From positions 1,488,001-1,552,000 of the forward strand of contig NZ_OY762267.1 of NCBI RefSeq assembly GCF_963665245.1: a DNA stretch of 64,000 nucleotides. The letters run 5' to 3'. The notes below the pieces were generated by a model, which was not told the origin of the DNA, searched no databases, and worked only from the letters and a program-made list of their open reading frames with translations. Source of the stretch: an uncultured Paludibaculum sp. GTDB taxonomy: Bacteria > Acidobacteriota > Terriglobia > Bryobacterales > Bryobacteraceae. How positions within the stretch are numbered: position 1 is the stretch's first letter; the number at the start of each line of letters is the position of its first letter. The position numbers and the translations under genes were made by a program. Shown here piece by piece: positions 50,712-61,051 of this stretch.

Positions 50712-53700
50712 CTAGAAGTAGAACTTCAGACCAAGCACGACGCGGCGCGAAAGGGCCGCATTGGTGTAGCGTCCGAGGTTGGCATTGATCTGATCGCCAG
50801 CGGCGTTGAAGCGCGCGGTGGTGTCCATGCTGCTGTATTGCGTGTGATTGAACGTGTTATAGCTCTCCAGACGGAACTGCATGCTGCGGCCTTCGCGGGC
50901 GCCGAGTTTGAAGTTCTTGAACAGGGAGATATCCCAGTTGTTCAGTCCGGGGTTTGTGACGGTGGTCTTGGCGGCATTGCCGATGCCATTGACGGAATAG
51001 GCTGCCGTGGGTGGCTTGAAGGCATCCACGTTGAAGGCCTGGCCGGCGGGTGCCGATGCGTTGGGATCGCCAACCAGGACAACGCGGCTGTCGACGCCAT
51101 TACCGGTCGCGCCGGTGAGATCAGCCGAATAGGATAGGCTGTAGCCGACGCCGGCGGGCGAGCCGGTGCTGAATTGGCTGACACCGGAGAGCTCCCAACC
51201 ATTGAGAGCAACGCGGCTGAACTTGTTGTCCCAGTTCTTGCTGAAGTCAGGCAGGTTGTAGGTGTAGTTCAGCATCAGGGTATGGCGGCGATCGAAGCCG
51301 GCCAGACCGTAGTTGCGCATGCGGTAGTTAAGGGTGGGGCTGAGCACGCCACCCTGGCCGTCCACGAGGTCGAGGGACTTCGACCAGGAGTAGGCCATGT
51401 GGTAGGTGAAGCGGTCAGAGAATCGTTTGGTGAGCTGCACCTGCATCGCGTTGTAGTTGCCGTAGCCGGAGAACTCCAGGTAGTTGATGTTGGAGTATCC
51501 GAGATAGGGACGCAGGAAGTTGGCGGGCAGCGCGGTGCCGGTGGTGGAGTCGATGCTGGACGCGAGCCGGTTGGTGCCGTACTGCGTGGCGTTCAGATCG
51601 CGGTAGACCAGCAGGTGCTTCTGCGTATTGCCGACATAGGCCACGTCGAGCACGGTGCCAAAGCCGATGCTCTGCTGGACACCAAAGCTCCAGTTATAGA
51701 CGGCCGGCGGGCTGTAGCTGCGCTGGAAGCCGTAGACGGCCGCCGGCCCGATGGTGGTTCCGGTGGTGGCAGAGGTGAGGTTGGCGAGCGTAGTGTAGTT
51801 CGCCGTCCCGGTGGTGACGAGCGGGGGCATCTGGACGAGCTGGAGAACCTGGTCGTCGTTGAAACGATCGTAGAAGATGCCGAAGCCTGAGCGGATGGCT
51901 GTCTTGCCATTGCCGAAGACGTCCCAGGCAAGGCCGATGCGGGGTGCGGCCTGGATGGAGGGCGAGTTGAGGACCTTCTCCTTGTAGGTGGTCATGCCCT
52001 GATAGGGGGTGCCAGTGGAGGGAGAGAATGCTCCGATTTTGACCGCGGGGTACAGCGTTCCGGTCGATGGGTCGCGAGCCATGCGGGTTTTGGAGACGGG
52101 GTCGACGTAGGGCGCCAGGAGCGGCGGTTGATTTGCGCTGCTGTAGACCGAAGAGTCGAAGATGGCCAGGGTGTCGTTGGCGCTATAGCTGGGCTGGATG
52201 GAGTAGAAGCGGACGCCGGCATCGATCGCCAGGCGGCGGTTGACTTTCCAGCTATCCTGCACGTACCACTCCGCGTTGAAGAACCGGCCGTGCGCGGAAG
52301 GATGGCCGTTCGCTTCGGAGTAAGAGTCCACGACGCCGAGAATCGCATTGGAGTACGGATTGTTGGTGTCGTAGGGGTTGTTGGCGTCGCGATCGAACGC
52401 CAGGGCACCATTGAAGGAGGTGGAGCGGGCGGCGTTGCGCGTGGTGCGCTCGAGGTAGACACCCATCTTGAAGGAGTGTTTGCCCCAGATCTTCGAGAGG
52501 TTGTCGGAGTAGTTCCAGATATTGTTGGTGCCGAAGAAGGGGTAGCGCCCCTCGATGGAGAGGGAGGCGGCACCGGTGACGCCTCCAAACGTGGCGTTGG
52601 GGATGAGGTTCAGCGGATTGGCCGAGGGATAGAACTGCCCCAGCGAAAGGCCAATCTTGCTGCGCACGTTGGCATCAAGACGATCCTGCGTGAGAGCATC
52701 CACGGTCTGTTTCGCGCGGTTCACGCCGAATGTGAACTCATTGACCATGGTCGGGTTGAAGGTATGGATCAATGTGGCAACGGCGCCGGCGCTGTGGATC
52801 TCATAGGAAATGGGCAGTTGTGGCCAGTTGTTGTTGCCGCCCAGGCCGACCGAGAGTCCGTACTCGCCGCGCACAGCCTGGAAGTCCTGAATCAGGCGGA
52901 CGTAGAAGGTCGTGTTGGATGTGATGTTGTAGTCGGAGCGCAAAATGGAGTCACGCCGGGGCTGCTTGTTAACGCTAACCCCTGTCCAGTTATAGGTGTT
53001 GCTGGGGCCTTTGGTATTGGGCGTGGGGAAGAGGCTAAGGAGCTTCTGCCCATTCGCGTCGATGCGGCTGGATGGGATGGTGTTGTTCGGGAACGCCGCG
53101 TTGTTGTTGTAAGGATCCTTGATAGGGATCAGAGTGTTGTTGGTGTCGTACGACTGCGAAAAATCACCGTTGCGCTCCAGAGTCGTGGGGAAGGTCTGGG
53201 TCATCGTGCTGGATGGCGTCTGAATGGGCAGGAACTCCTGCGACCAGAAGAAGAACAGCTTGTCGCGGTTCTTGTTGAAGTTCGTCCCGGGCAGAAGAAC
53301 GGGTCCGCCCAGTGTGTAGCCCGGGTAGTTGTAGCGATAGCGCGGGCGAGCGATTCCGCTCTTGTTGTTGAGCCATTCGTTGGCGTTGAGCGCTTCGTTC
53401 CGTAGGAAGTAGTAAGCGCTGCCGTGGAAGTCGCGCGTGCCGCTCTTGATGACGGTAAGAATGGTCGCACCGGAGCTTCGGCCATATTCAGCCTGGTAGT
53501 TGCTGAGCAGAACCTTAACTTCGCCCACAGCGTCGATGCTGGGCGCGAGGTACGGCCCGGTAAGTGAGCCTGTATCCAGACTGGAAACGCCATCCAGCGT
53601 TAGGTTGATGGAGCCTGCGCGGGTGCCGTTGATGTTGATGCCAGTGAGGTCGTTCCAGCCCGGTGATTCGCGATTGGCCGTGTCGATGACGCCGGGCAAT

Positions 53701-54209
53701 AGCTTGGCCGTGCCCATATAGGAGCGGCCTTTCAGTGGCAGTTCGGCCATCTGGCGCGAGGAGATGAGACCGGAGCGCTCCGCGCTCTCCGTCTGCAACC
53801 GGGCAGCCTCCGCCGACACTGTCACTGTTTCCGTCAAAGCGCCAACCTCCAGCGAGATCGTTGGCAGGTTCACACGCTCGGTCGCCGTGATGGAGACCTT
53901 CGATTGCTCATGCTTTTTGAAGCCGTTGGCGTTGATCTTCAGCGAGTAGGTACCCGGCAGAAGTTCGGTGAACAGGAAGTACCCCTCCGCATTTGTCTTG
54001 CCGGAGCGGACCTGTCCGGTTTGCGCATTCGAAATGATAACTTCGGCATCGGCCACTGTGCCGCCGCTGCTGTCGGCTACAGTCCCGGACAATTGACCCG
54101 TGAGGCCCTGACCCGCCAGTCGGCCGGGTAGCAGCCCCATGAAGAGAAACAGCGAAGCCACGAGGATTCGCCGGAAACAATTTGAGGTAGGAAATGAGTG
54201 GTTTGTCAT
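50712..54209 (-). CDS. TonB-dependent receptor with carboxypeptidase-regulatory-like N domain
   Basis: I start at ATG 54209, giving 1165 residues; the longer frame adds no signal-peptide logic. Signal peptide about 10-33 (ILVASLFLFMGLLPGRLAGQ). Residues 36-125 are a CarboxypepD-regulatory-like/CNA-B sandwich (GTVADSSGGTVADAEVIISN, YFLFTELLPGTYSLKINA). Then the plug (LPLKGRSYMGTAKLLPGV, VLLSNYQAEYGRSSGATI) and a 22-strand-type barrel ending in SRRVVLGLKFYF, with a terminal aromatic. This is the Oar-like acidobacterial type, which takes up or displays large substrates in the outer membrane. No dedicated TonB or hydrolase gene adjoins, and the substrate is unknown. Confidence 0.92.
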   Translation of the reverse strand: MTNHSFPTSNCFRRILVASLFLFMGLLPGRLAGQGLTGQLSGTVADSSGGTVADAEVIISNAQTGQVRSGKTNAEGYFLFTELLPGTYSLKINANGFKKHEQSKVSITATERVNLPTISLEVGALTETVTVSAEAARLQTESAERSGLISSRQMAELPLKGRSYMGTAKLLPGVIDTANRESPGWNDLTGININGTRAGSINLTLDGVSSLDTGSLTGPYLAPSIDAVGEVKVLLSNYQAEYGRSSGATILTVIKSGTRDFHGSAYYFLRNEALNANEWLNNKSGIARPRYRYNYPGYTLGGPVLLPGTNFNKNRDKLFFFWSQEFLPIQTPSSTMTQTFPTTLERNGDFSQSYDTNNTLIPIKDPYNNNAAFPNNTIPSSRIDANGQKLLSLFPTPNTKGPSNTYNWTGVSVNKQPRRDSILRSDYNITSNTTFYVRLIQDFQAVRGEYGLSVGLGGNNNWPQLPISYEIHSAGAVATLIHTFNPTMVNEFTFGVNRAKQTVDALTQDRLDANVRSKIGLSLGQFYPSANPLNLIPNATFGGVTGAASLSIEGRYPFFGTNNIWNYSDNLSKIWGKHSFKMGVYLERTTRNAARSTSFNGALAFDRDANNPYDTNNPYSNAILGVVDSYSEANGHPSAHGRFFNAEWYVQDSWKVNRRLAIDAGVRFYSIQPSYSANDTLAIFDSSVYSSANQPPLLAPYVDPVSKTRMARDPSTGTLYPAVKIGAFSPSTGTPYQGMTTYKEKVLNSPSIQAAPRIGLAWDVFGNGKTAIRSGFGIFYDRFNDDQVLQLVQMPPLVTTGTANYTTLANLTSATTGTTIGPAAVYGFQRSYSPPAVYNWSFGVQQSIGFGTVLDVAYVGNTQKHLLVYRDLNATQYGTNRLASSIDSTTGTALPANFLRPYLGYSNINYLEFSGYGNYNAMQVQLTKRFSDRFTYHMAYSWSKSLDLVDGQGGVLSPTLNYRMRNYGLAGFDRRHTLMLNYTYNLPDFSKNWDNKFSRVALNGWELSGVSQFSTGSPAGVGYSLSYSADLTGATGNGVDSRVVLVGDPNASAPAGQAFNVDAFKPPTAAYSVNGIGNAAKTTVTNPGLNNWDISLFKNFKLGAREGRSMQFRLESYNTFNHTQYSSMDTTARFNAAGDQINANLGRYTNAALSRRVVLGLKFYF

Positions 54210-54423
54210 GAACAAATCCCAAAGACCATAAGCTCCGCCACGGGCAGGCGACAGGCACACGTATTGCTAGACCACTTAGATTTCGGGGCTTGCCCTATGA
54301 CGCGCATTCAACTGGAGCGATGCTATCACCGGCGCACGCTGGTGACAATGGGGGTGCGTGCAAAGAATGGTTATCTTTGTTAACTGTCTTGAATCTCTAC
54401 TATTCTGGTGATATCCACCGGGC

Positions 54424-54441
54424 ATAGCCAGAAATGGCTAT
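54424..54441 (-). terminator. short hairpin after the permease gene
   Basis: ATAGCCA-GAAA-TGGCTAT is a perfect 7-bp stem with a 4-base loop, 23 bp beyond the stop of the permease gene at 54464. There is no U-run. It is a possible weak terminator or 3'-end stabiliser. Confidence 0.35.
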
Positions 54442-54463
54442 TGCACCCTCAGGCACAGCGGGC

Positions 54464-56953
54464 CTACTCTTCGCGCAGGATGATCGCCGGGGAGGTGCGC
54501 AGAGCTACCCGCACAGCGGCCCAGGTGGCCGCGCCCGAGACGCCCAGCACCAACACCATGGCAGCAACGATGGACACGGCATTCACGACGGGCACCCCAT
54601 ACAGCACGCTGCGGAAGAACGGCGCCAGGGCGAAGAAGGCGGTCGCACCAGCCACCACACCCGCCATCACCAGCAGCAGCGGCCGCGCGGACAGAATCCG
54701 TAAAATATCCACGGCCTGCGCGCCCAATGCCATGCGGATGCCCACCTCGCGGCGGGCTTGCGCCACGGCAAAGGCCAACGTGGCGTAGAGCCCCATCAGC
54801 ACCAGGACCATCGCCGCGATGCCGAAGGCGGACGACAGCCAGGCCAGCACTCTCTCGGCCCAAAGCGAGTCGTCGACTTCTTCGCGCAGAGTGTGGATCT
54901 CGTAGAACGGCAGTCCGGGTTCGAGACGCGCCAGGGTGCGACGCACGGGCTCGATCACCTCGGCCGGCGGGCCGGCGGTACGAACGTGCAGGACGAATGA
55001 GCCACCCATTTTGAGCTTGACCGGGGCAAAGCCGTAGATCGTGGGTGGCACCGGTTCGCGGAGCGAGCGGTACTTCGCATCGCTCACGACACCGATGATG
55101 CGGCGTTCCGGCTTGGCCACTACCTCCACTCCGTTCCCGAACAACTTGCCAATGGGATCCTCGCCGGGAAAGAACCGCCTGGCGAAGGCCTGGTTTACGA
55201 CGGCGGGCTCCGCGCCATGCGCCCCGATGTCGGTAGATTGGTAGTCGCGGCCGGCCACGATGGTCAGGCCCAATGCCTCGAAGTAGCCTTCCGAGATGCT
55301 GTTGACGCTGGTGTTGAGAAACTCAGAGCGAGTCACCCGGTGGCCCGCGGGACCGACGGTCATCTTGAGCCCGGTGCCGCGCATCAGACCGCGGGAGGCG
55401 AAGCCCGCGGCCACGACGCCGGGAATCTGGTTCACTTCCTGCAGGAGCCGGGCCCGAAGGGCGCCACCTTGCTCAGCCGTATAGCCGGCCATGGACGGAT
55501 CGAGGGTAAACGTGACAATCCGGTTGGCATCGAAACCGGGGTGAAGCCCACGCAGGTTCTTCAGTGTGGAAGTGAGCAGGTCGGCGCCGCCCAGCAAGAC
55601 GGTGCAGAGCGCGGCCTGAACGATAACCAGCGCCCAGCGCAACCGCTGGCGGCGCGTGGTGCGCGAAGAGCGCAGCGCCGTGTGAAGGTCAACGCCCGCG
55701 GACTGGATGGCAGCTGGCAGCGCCGCTACCAGCGAGGCCAACAAACAGAGCGACATCGAAATGCCCAGCACCATCCACGATGGCCGCAGATCCAGCGAGA
55801 CCGTCAGTGTGCTGGCCGTAAGGTCGCGCAACGGCGGCAATGCGCGGGCAAGAAAGGGCGTGACCAGTAGCGAAAGCGCAAGGCCCGCGACACACCCCAG
55901 GCCGGCAAGCAGCAGGCTCTCGGTGAGCAACTGGGCGGCAATACGGCGGCCCGTGGCGCCCAGCGCCAGACGCACCGCGATTTCGCCACGCCGCGCGTAG
56001 CTGGCTGCCACGAGCAATCCACCGGCGTTGGCGCAGACGATGAGCAACAGGGCGGCCACGCCGCCCATCAGCAGCAGCAATCCGCTCTTTAGCTTCGGGC
56101 GTAGAAGGGAGATGCCGGTTTCGAGCGGCTCCAGCCGGAATGGCCGGTCCCGCCAGTAGGGACGCTCACCGGTCTTCCGCGTCTCTTCGACCAGCGCGGC
56201 GTCCAGCAGGCTGAAGGCCTCGTCCCGCGCGGCAGCCACAGCCACTCCGCTTTTCAGGCGGCCAAAAGTGACAAAATCCAACTTCGTGTGGGAGGAGTAC
56301 TCCGGATCGGTGGCTAAAGCCGCAGTGGCGCGCAGGGGGACACGAAAGTCCGGCGTCGTCTCCACCTGAATGCCGTTGTCATGCTCGCGCAAGACGCCCA
56401 CGACGGTGAATGCATGCTGGTTGATCGTCACGGCCCTTCCGACCGCGGATGGGTCAGAGCCGAAGTGGCTGCGCCAGAACGGGTAGCTGAGAACGACCGG
56501 CAGTTCGCCTGTGGCGTCGACCTCATCCTTGGGCATGAGGACACGCCCGAGCAGCGGGACCGTCCCGAGGGTCTCAAAGAAATTGCCAGTGACGATGTGT
56601 GCGCGGACGCGGACAGGACCCACCAGAGTCCGGCAGACGGTGTCGTACTCCGCATACCCGGCCACCTGGGAGAAACTGCGCGCCCGCTTTTGCAGGGCTT
56701 CCAGCACCGGGTACGGCTGCTCGCTGCGCGACCCGAGATTCACAACTTCCTGGGTAAACAGAAACAGCTCCGACGGGCTGTGAACGGGCAGCGGCCGCAG
56801 CACCAAGGCATGGACCAGGGCGAAGACCGCCCCATTCAGCGCGATGCCCAGCGCCAGCAGAAAGACGATGAGGGTGGAAACTCCGGCCGACACGCGGATG
56901 CGCCGCACGGCCACCCGCAGGTCCAATAGAAGATTCGGCCCCAGGTGGCGCAT
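54464..56953 (-). CDS. ADOP-family FtsX/MacB-type permease without prefix domain
   Basis: The 829-residue protein starts with a short helix and the first membrane segment (STLIVFLLALGIALNGAVF, about 25-43) and lacks the prefix domain. Two periplasmic-core plus FtsX units follow, with RRGEIAVRLALGATGRRIAAQLL and RREVGIRMALGAQAVDILRIL as the membrane-embedded motifs, ending PAIILREE. Compared with the other copies, the first periplasmic domain carries HFGSDPSAVGRAVTINQHAF. No PadR gene adjoins. Its role and substrate are unknown; no ATPase gene is nearby. Confidence 0.88.
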   Translation of the reverse strand: MRHLGPNLLLDLRVAVRRIRVSAGVSTLIVFLLALGIALNGAVFALVHALVLRPLPVHSPSELFLFTQEVVNLGSRSEQPYPVLEALQKRARSFSQVAGYAEYDTVCRTLVGPVRVRAHIVTGNFFETLGTVPLLGRVLMPKDEVDATGELPVVLSYPFWRSHFGSDPSAVGRAVTINQHAFTVVGVLREHDNGIQVETTPDFRVPLRATAALATDPEYSSHTKLDFVTFGRLKSGVAVAAARDEAFSLLDAALVEETRKTGERPYWRDRPFRLEPLETGISLLRPKLKSGLLLLMGGVAALLLIVCANAGGLLVAASYARRGEIAVRLALGATGRRIAAQLLTESLLLAGLGCVAGLALSLLVTPFLARALPPLRDLTASTLTVSLDLRPSWMVLGISMSLCLLASLVAALPAAIQSAGVDLHTALRSSRTTRRQRLRWALVIVQAALCTVLLGGADLLTSTLKNLRGLHPGFDANRIVTFTLDPSMAGYTAEQGGALRARLLQEVNQIPGVVAAGFASRGLMRGTGLKMTVGPAGHRVTRSEFLNTSVNSISEGYFEALGLTIVAGRDYQSTDIGAHGAEPAVVNQAFARRFFPGEDPIGKLFGNGVEVVAKPERRIIGVVSDAKYRSLREPVPPTIYGFAPVKLKMGGSFVLHVRTAGPPAEVIEPVRRTLARLEPGLPFYEIHTLREEVDDSLWAERVLAWLSSAFGIAAMVLVLMGLYATLAFAVAQARREVGIRMALGAQAVDILRILSARPLLLVMAGVVAGATAFFALAPFFRSVLYGVPVVNAVSIVAAMVLVLGVSGAATWAAVRVALRTSPAIILREE

Positions 56954-56976
56954 GCGACCATTTTAGGCGAGCGTGA

Positions 56977-57834
56977 TTACTCCTTGGGTAGCTTCTTGTC
57001 CGCCTCGGAGATCTTCTTGAGCAGAGCCGCCGCGTCCTTGTTGTCTTTGACCATCCCGAGCGCCTGCACGGCAGTGTCATACGCCGCATGCGTGAAGCGG
57101 GCCGGCTGATTCAGCTTCTTCTGACCGAACATCTCTCCGATGTTCCACAACTGTTTGGCCGTCATGAACAGGAACGCCTGGCCGTTGGCGGTGGCGGTAC
57201 CGTCCTTATAAGCGGCCTTCGCCTTGGCTGCGTCCTTGGGTGATCCGAGCGCCAGACTGGCCATGTTGGCGATCTCACGCCTTACCACCGTCTGCTCCAA
57301 GCCAACAACTTCGGCGGGGGGCACGGTAAGACCCTTCGTGATCTTCTGATACTGGCCCGGCTCCGCAAAGACGGCGTCCGGCATCTCCAGCAACAGCTTG
57401 GCATCCGCAGCCTTGTTTTCCGTAACGTAGCCGCGAGCCAGTTCAATGAACTGCATGGCCGACGCGGAGGCCTTGCCCTTGTACTCGTTGTTGGCGCGCC
57501 GGAAAGGCATGGCATCGCCGCGCGTCTTCTTCGTCCCCTCGGCAAACTTCTCCGCCAGTTCCATGTACGCGTTGGACATCCCACCGGTCATGATCATCGC
57601 CCAAGGCCGCGCCTGTTCCGTAAACTCGCCCTTCTTTTCGGCAAGCTCCACCAAGGCGTTACTGGTCTTGATATAGTCGCCCTTCTTGTAGGACTCCTGA
57701 GCGGAGTTCCACTTGAAAGCGGGGCTGCCGGGCTTGGGCGGCTCGGGTCCCTTTTCCGCGCAGCCCACAAGGAGCAGCGCCACGCCGCAAACCATTCCGA
57801 GCCTGATCCCAATGCTCAATCGCATGTTGTTCAT
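56977..57834 (-). CDS. predicted lipoprotein with helical repeats
   Basis: I start at ATG 57834 (GGAGG just upstream); TTG 57843 and ATG 57825 are alternatives. The N-terminus is a type II signal peptide with the lipobox LLVGC, the lipidated cysteine at about residue 25. The mature part is helical and rich in Ala, Lys and Glu (SPAFKWNSAQESYKKGDYIKTS, VTENKAADAKLLLEMPD), reminiscent of TPR-like scaffolds. It is 118 bp from the divergent TPR gene, and its stop lies 24 bp upstream of the permease gene start on the same strand, so it is probably cotranscribed with the permease. Confidence 0.75.
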   Translation of the reverse strand: MNNMRLSIGIRLGMVCGVALLLVGCAEKGPEPPKPGSPAFKWNSAQESYKKGDYIKTSNALVELAEKKGEFTEQARPWAMIMTGGMSNAYMELAEKFAEGTKKTRGDAMPFRRANNEYKGKASASAMQFIELARGYVTENKAADAKLLLEMPDAVFAEPGQYQKITKGLTVPPAEVVGLEQTVVRREIANMASLALGSPKDAAKAKAAYKDGTATANGQAFLFMTAKQLWNIGEMFGQKKLNQPARFTHAAYDTAVQALGMVKDNKDAAALLKKISEADKKLPKE

Positions 57835-57952
57835 GACCTCCAATTCACCTATCCGGGCCTTGTACTCGGCAAAAGTATACAGTTATTGCACGCCGGGGGA
57901 AACCCCATGCGGCAGGCGTACCGGAAGCTGCGGGCGGGTCGCGATACAATAA

Positions 57953-59044
57953 GTGACGGTGGGGTTTACTTTCCAGTCAATCGTTGCGCTCTTCGTGTGC
58001 CTGTCCACACTGCCGGCGCGTGCCGAGACTCCGGCGCAAGTAGAGTCGCTATTGGAGTTAGGCCATTTCAAGCGGGCCAAGTCAATAGTCGAGGCCGAAC
58101 TCCGGGCCAACGCGAAGGATGCGCAGGCACACGCCTGGATGGCTAAAATCCTCATCAATTTTAATGACATGGAAGGCGCCTTCGCGGCCGCCGAGCGGGC
58201 CGTGGCCATTAGTCCGAACAACGCCGCGTTCCAAGGCCAACTGGCTGAAGCCGCCGCGATGATGGCCGATAAATCGAACCCTCTGAAGGGCTTCGGCTAC
58301 GTGCGGCGCATGAAGAAAGCCATCGACACTGCTCTGGCTATTGATCCGAAGAACACCGACACGCTATTGGTCGAGATGATGTTCGCATGGAAAGCACCGG
58401 CCATCGCCGGTGGAGACCGGAAGCAGGCCGTTCGCATCGCCGACCGGATTGTCTCGATTTCGCCCGTTTGGGGCTATCTGGCGCATGCCCGCCTTCTTCA
58501 GGATCAGGGGCAGGACGCGGTGACGGAGGAGTGGCTGAAGAAGGCCGTCCAGGCCGCGCCAGGCTTCTACCGCGCTCGCGTTTCCCTGGCCCGTTTCTAC
58601 TGCTGCACGGCGCGAAACAAGAGGATGGACATGGCGGAGAAAGCGGCCAACGACGCTATCGCCGTGGATCCGTCCGCCTCAGGCGCCTATGAAGTACTGG
58701 CCCGCGTCTACGCCACTCAGCAACGCTGGGCCGACCTGGACAACCTGGTGGCCAGAGCCGAGAAGGCCGTGCCCGACGACCTCGGCGCATATGAGTCGGC
58801 AGCACGGGCGCTGATGGAGATCGGCCAGGACTTCCGCCGTGCGGAGCGGTATCTCAACAAGTATCTGAGCCAACCGGCGGAAGGCCGCCAGCCGTCCCAC
58901 GCCGAGGCCCTGTGGGTGATGGCCAACCTCTACATCAAAGAGGGACGCAAGGCCGACGCCATTCGTGAACTGCAAGCAGCGCTCCGGATCCAGACCGACT
59001 ACGAGCCGGCCAAAGCGGATCTGAAGCGCATCCTCAATTCCTGA
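57953..59044 (+). CDS. exported TPR-repeat protein
   Basis: The 363-residue protein starts at GTG (57953; GTG 57959 is possible). Signal peptide about 1-24 (VALFVCLSTLPARAET). The rest consists of TPR-type helix pairs: AHAWMAKILINFNDMEGAFAAAERAV, NTDTLLVEMMFAW, ALWVMANLYIKEGRKADAI and others, with several irregular turns. Such proteins serve as periplasmic scaffolds. It is divergent from the lipoprotein gene and convergent with the CocE/NonD gene, 6 bp from its stop. Confidence 0.85.
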   Translation: MTVGFTFQSIVALFVCLSTLPARAETPAQVESLLELGHFKRAKSIVEAELRANAKDAQAHAWMAKILINFNDMEGAFAAAERAVAISPNNAAFQGQLAEAAAMMADKSNPLKGFGYVRRMKKAIDTALAIDPKNTDTLLVEMMFAWKAPAIAGGDRKQAVRIADRIVSISPVWGYLAHARLLQDQGQDAVTEEWLKKAVQAAPGFYRARVSLARFYCCTARNKRMDMAEKAANDAIAVDPSASGAYEVLARVYATQQRWADLDNLVARAEKAVPDDLGAYESAARALMEIGQDFRRAERYLNKYLSQPAEGRQPSHAEALWVMANLYIKEGRKADAIRELQAALRIQTDYEPAKADLKRILNS

Positions 59045-59050
59045 TCGCGC

Positions 59051-60886
59051 TCAGCGCACCACCGTCACATCGAGACCGCTAGCCATGCCCACCTGGCGAG
59101 CGATCCGCTGTGTCGCCTTGATAAAGTCCTCCGTCCGCGCATCCGGAATGTTCGGGACGAACTTCTGCGGATTGCGGTCGACCAACGGGAACCAGGAACT
59201 CTGCACCTGGACCATGATGCGGTGACCACGCTTGAAGGTGTGAAAGACGTCCGGCATCACGTACTCGATCTTCACGAACTGGTTCGCCGGCAGCGCCTCG
59301 GGCTTTTCCATCGACTTGTAGAAGCGGCCGCGAAACGGCTCGCCCCTCAGCAGTTGTTGATAGCCGCCCATGCGGACGTTAGTGGGATTGGGCGTTGGGT
59401 CCGGCGCATCAGCCGGGTAGACGTCGATCAGCTTCACGACCCAATCGGAATCCGTCCCCGAGGTGGAGGCGAACAGGTGCACGTCCAGCGGACCGCCGAT
59501 GGTGATCGCCTCCTCCAGCGGTTCGGTCTGGTAGGTGAGCACGTCCGGCCGGGCCGAAGCGTGGCGTTGGTCATCGACCATGTAAGTCCGTGGGACACCT
59601 GACGCGACAACGCTGCTGAACGGCACCGGCTTGGCCGGATCGCTGATGTAGGAGTCGAAGGCGGCCGGCTCCGGGGGCGCCTCGAAACCGAGCTTGCCTC
59701 CCGGCTGGAAGTAGAGCGTTTTCTTCTGAGACCCCTGGGGCGGCCAGACATCGTAGCTGTGCCACTCGTTGCTGCCCGTAGCGAAGACCCAGGCGGCCGG
59801 CGGCTTCCACTCACCCTTACCCTTCAGAAAGTGCTCGAAAAAGGGAAACTGGATCTTTTCCCGAAAGAACTCACCAGTCTTGACGTCGAACCGCACCGGG
59901 TCCAGCGTCGAGCCATCGCCACGCGCCCAACCGCCGTGCACCCACGGCCCCATCACCAGGGTGACCGGCGCTTTGGGCTGGTGGGCGGTCGCTGCCCGGA
60001 AAAGGCGCAGCGGACCTTGCAGATCCTCGGCGTCAAACCAGCCGCCCACCGCCAGAATGGCCGGGGTCGTGTCGTGGATGTGCGGTTCCAGGCTGCGCGA
60101 TTTCCAGAACTCATCGTAGGACGTGTGCTTCAGATTCGCCGTCCAGTAGGGATTTTCGAAATGGAAGTACTTCTCGTTACTGTTTGCCAGGGCGCCCATG
60201 CCCAGGTAGAACGCGTAGTGATCAGGCGTGCCGAACTGGAAGCCGGCATTGCGTTCCGCCGACGGGGTTTGCGGCTGCTTGTGCTCGTAGAAGAAGCGGT
60301 AGAAGCCGAAGTTGGCGGCCAGCATGAAGGCCCCGTTGTGGAAGGAGTCGTCTCCACGGAACAGGTCGATCATGGGCGCCTGCGGCGAGGCCGCCACCAG
60401 CGCGGGATGCGCGCCGGGAATGGCCGCCGCAGCATAGAAGCCCGGATAGGAGATACCGAGGATGCCGGCCTTCCCGTTGTTGCCCTTGACGTTCTTGATC
60501 AGCCAGTCGACGGTGTCGTAGGTATCCGTGCTTTCGCTGAGGGCGCCGCCGTGGGGCCTCATTTCGACAAAGGTGCCCTCGCTTTCATAGCGGCCACGGA
60601 CGTCCTGACAGACGAAGATATAGCCCGATTTCACGAACTCCTCGCTGGGGCCAAGCCGCTGCGGATAGTTCTCAATGCCGTAAGGCGAACAGCTATAGGG
60701 AGTTCGCTGCATGAGAAACGGATATGTCCGGGCCGAGTCCTTGGGCACGTATACCGCCGTATGAAGGCGTTTCCCGTCCCGCATGGGGATCTTGAACTCG
60801 TACTTCGTGTATGTTTCGCGAAGGTTCTGAGGAGTCTGCGCCAACACAGTGAGCGAGGCGAAGAGGAGGCAGAGAAAATTGCGCAT
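59051..60886 (-). CDS. exported CocE/NonD-family hydrolase (X-Pro dipeptidyl-peptidase S15 type)
   Basis: The 611-residue protein has a signal peptide (residues 1-16, LFASLTVLAQ). The alpha/beta-hydrolase triad is readable: S146 in GISYPG, D285 in GWFDAEDLQG and H317 in GPWVHGG. The C-terminal 200 residues form the jelly-roll typical of S15/CocE enzymes (ITIGGPLDVHLFAS). Members hydrolyse acyl esters, beta-lactam side chains or X-Pro peptides; the substrate here is not known. It is divergent from the tryptophanase gene with about 270 bp between the starts. Confidence 0.9.
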   Translation of the reverse strand: MRNFLCLLFASLTVLAQTPQNLRETYTKYEFKIPMRDGKRLHTAVYVPKDSARTYPFLMQRTPYSCSPYGIENYPQRLGPSEEFVKSGYIFVCQDVRGRYESEGTFVEMRPHGGALSESTDTYDTVDWLIKNVKGNNGKAGILGISYPGFYAAAAIPGAHPALVAASPQAPMIDLFRGDDSFHNGAFMLAANFGFYRFFYEHKQPQTPSAERNAGFQFGTPDHYAFYLGMGALANSNEKYFHFENPYWTANLKHTSYDEFWKSRSLEPHIHDTTPAILAVGGWFDAEDLQGPLRLFRAATAHQPKAPVTLVMGPWVHGGWARGDGSTLDPVRFDVKTGEFFREKIQFPFFEHFLKGKGEWKPPAAWVFATGSNEWHSYDVWPPQGSQKKTLYFQPGGKLGFEAPPEPAAFDSYISDPAKPVPFSSVVASGVPRTYMVDDQRHASARPDVLTYQTEPLEEAITIGGPLDVHLFASTSGTDSDWVVKLIDVYPADAPDPTPNPTNVRMGGYQQLLRGEPFRGRFYKSMEKPEALPANQFVKIEYVMPDVFHTFKRGHRIMVQVQSSWFPLVDRNPQKFVPNIPDARTEDFIKATQRIARQVGMASGLDVTVVR

Positions 60887-61051
60887 CGGATACCTATGGA
60901 GACTTCCAGTGTAGCGATTCCCAAACCCCTACCCGGCCGCAACGGATTGGAAACCAACCGTCATGTGGGGGAATCTAAAGAGTGGAGAGGATCGGCACAC
61001 CCCCCAAAGGCGCGTTGCTCACTCGGCTGCGTGCTGGCCGGTTCTCTCGTT
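60887..61051. other. leader region of the tryptophanase-like gene
   Basis: This interval between the two divergent genes should hold both promoters. A short plus-strand frame from 60963 (starting MWGNL, with a WP pair near 25) precedes the terminator, but it has no Shine-Dalgarno and I do not call it a gene. Confidence 0.4.

Noticed and set aside
52128..53405. 425-residue plus-strand reading frame
   Set aside because: Antisense to the TonB-dependent receptor.
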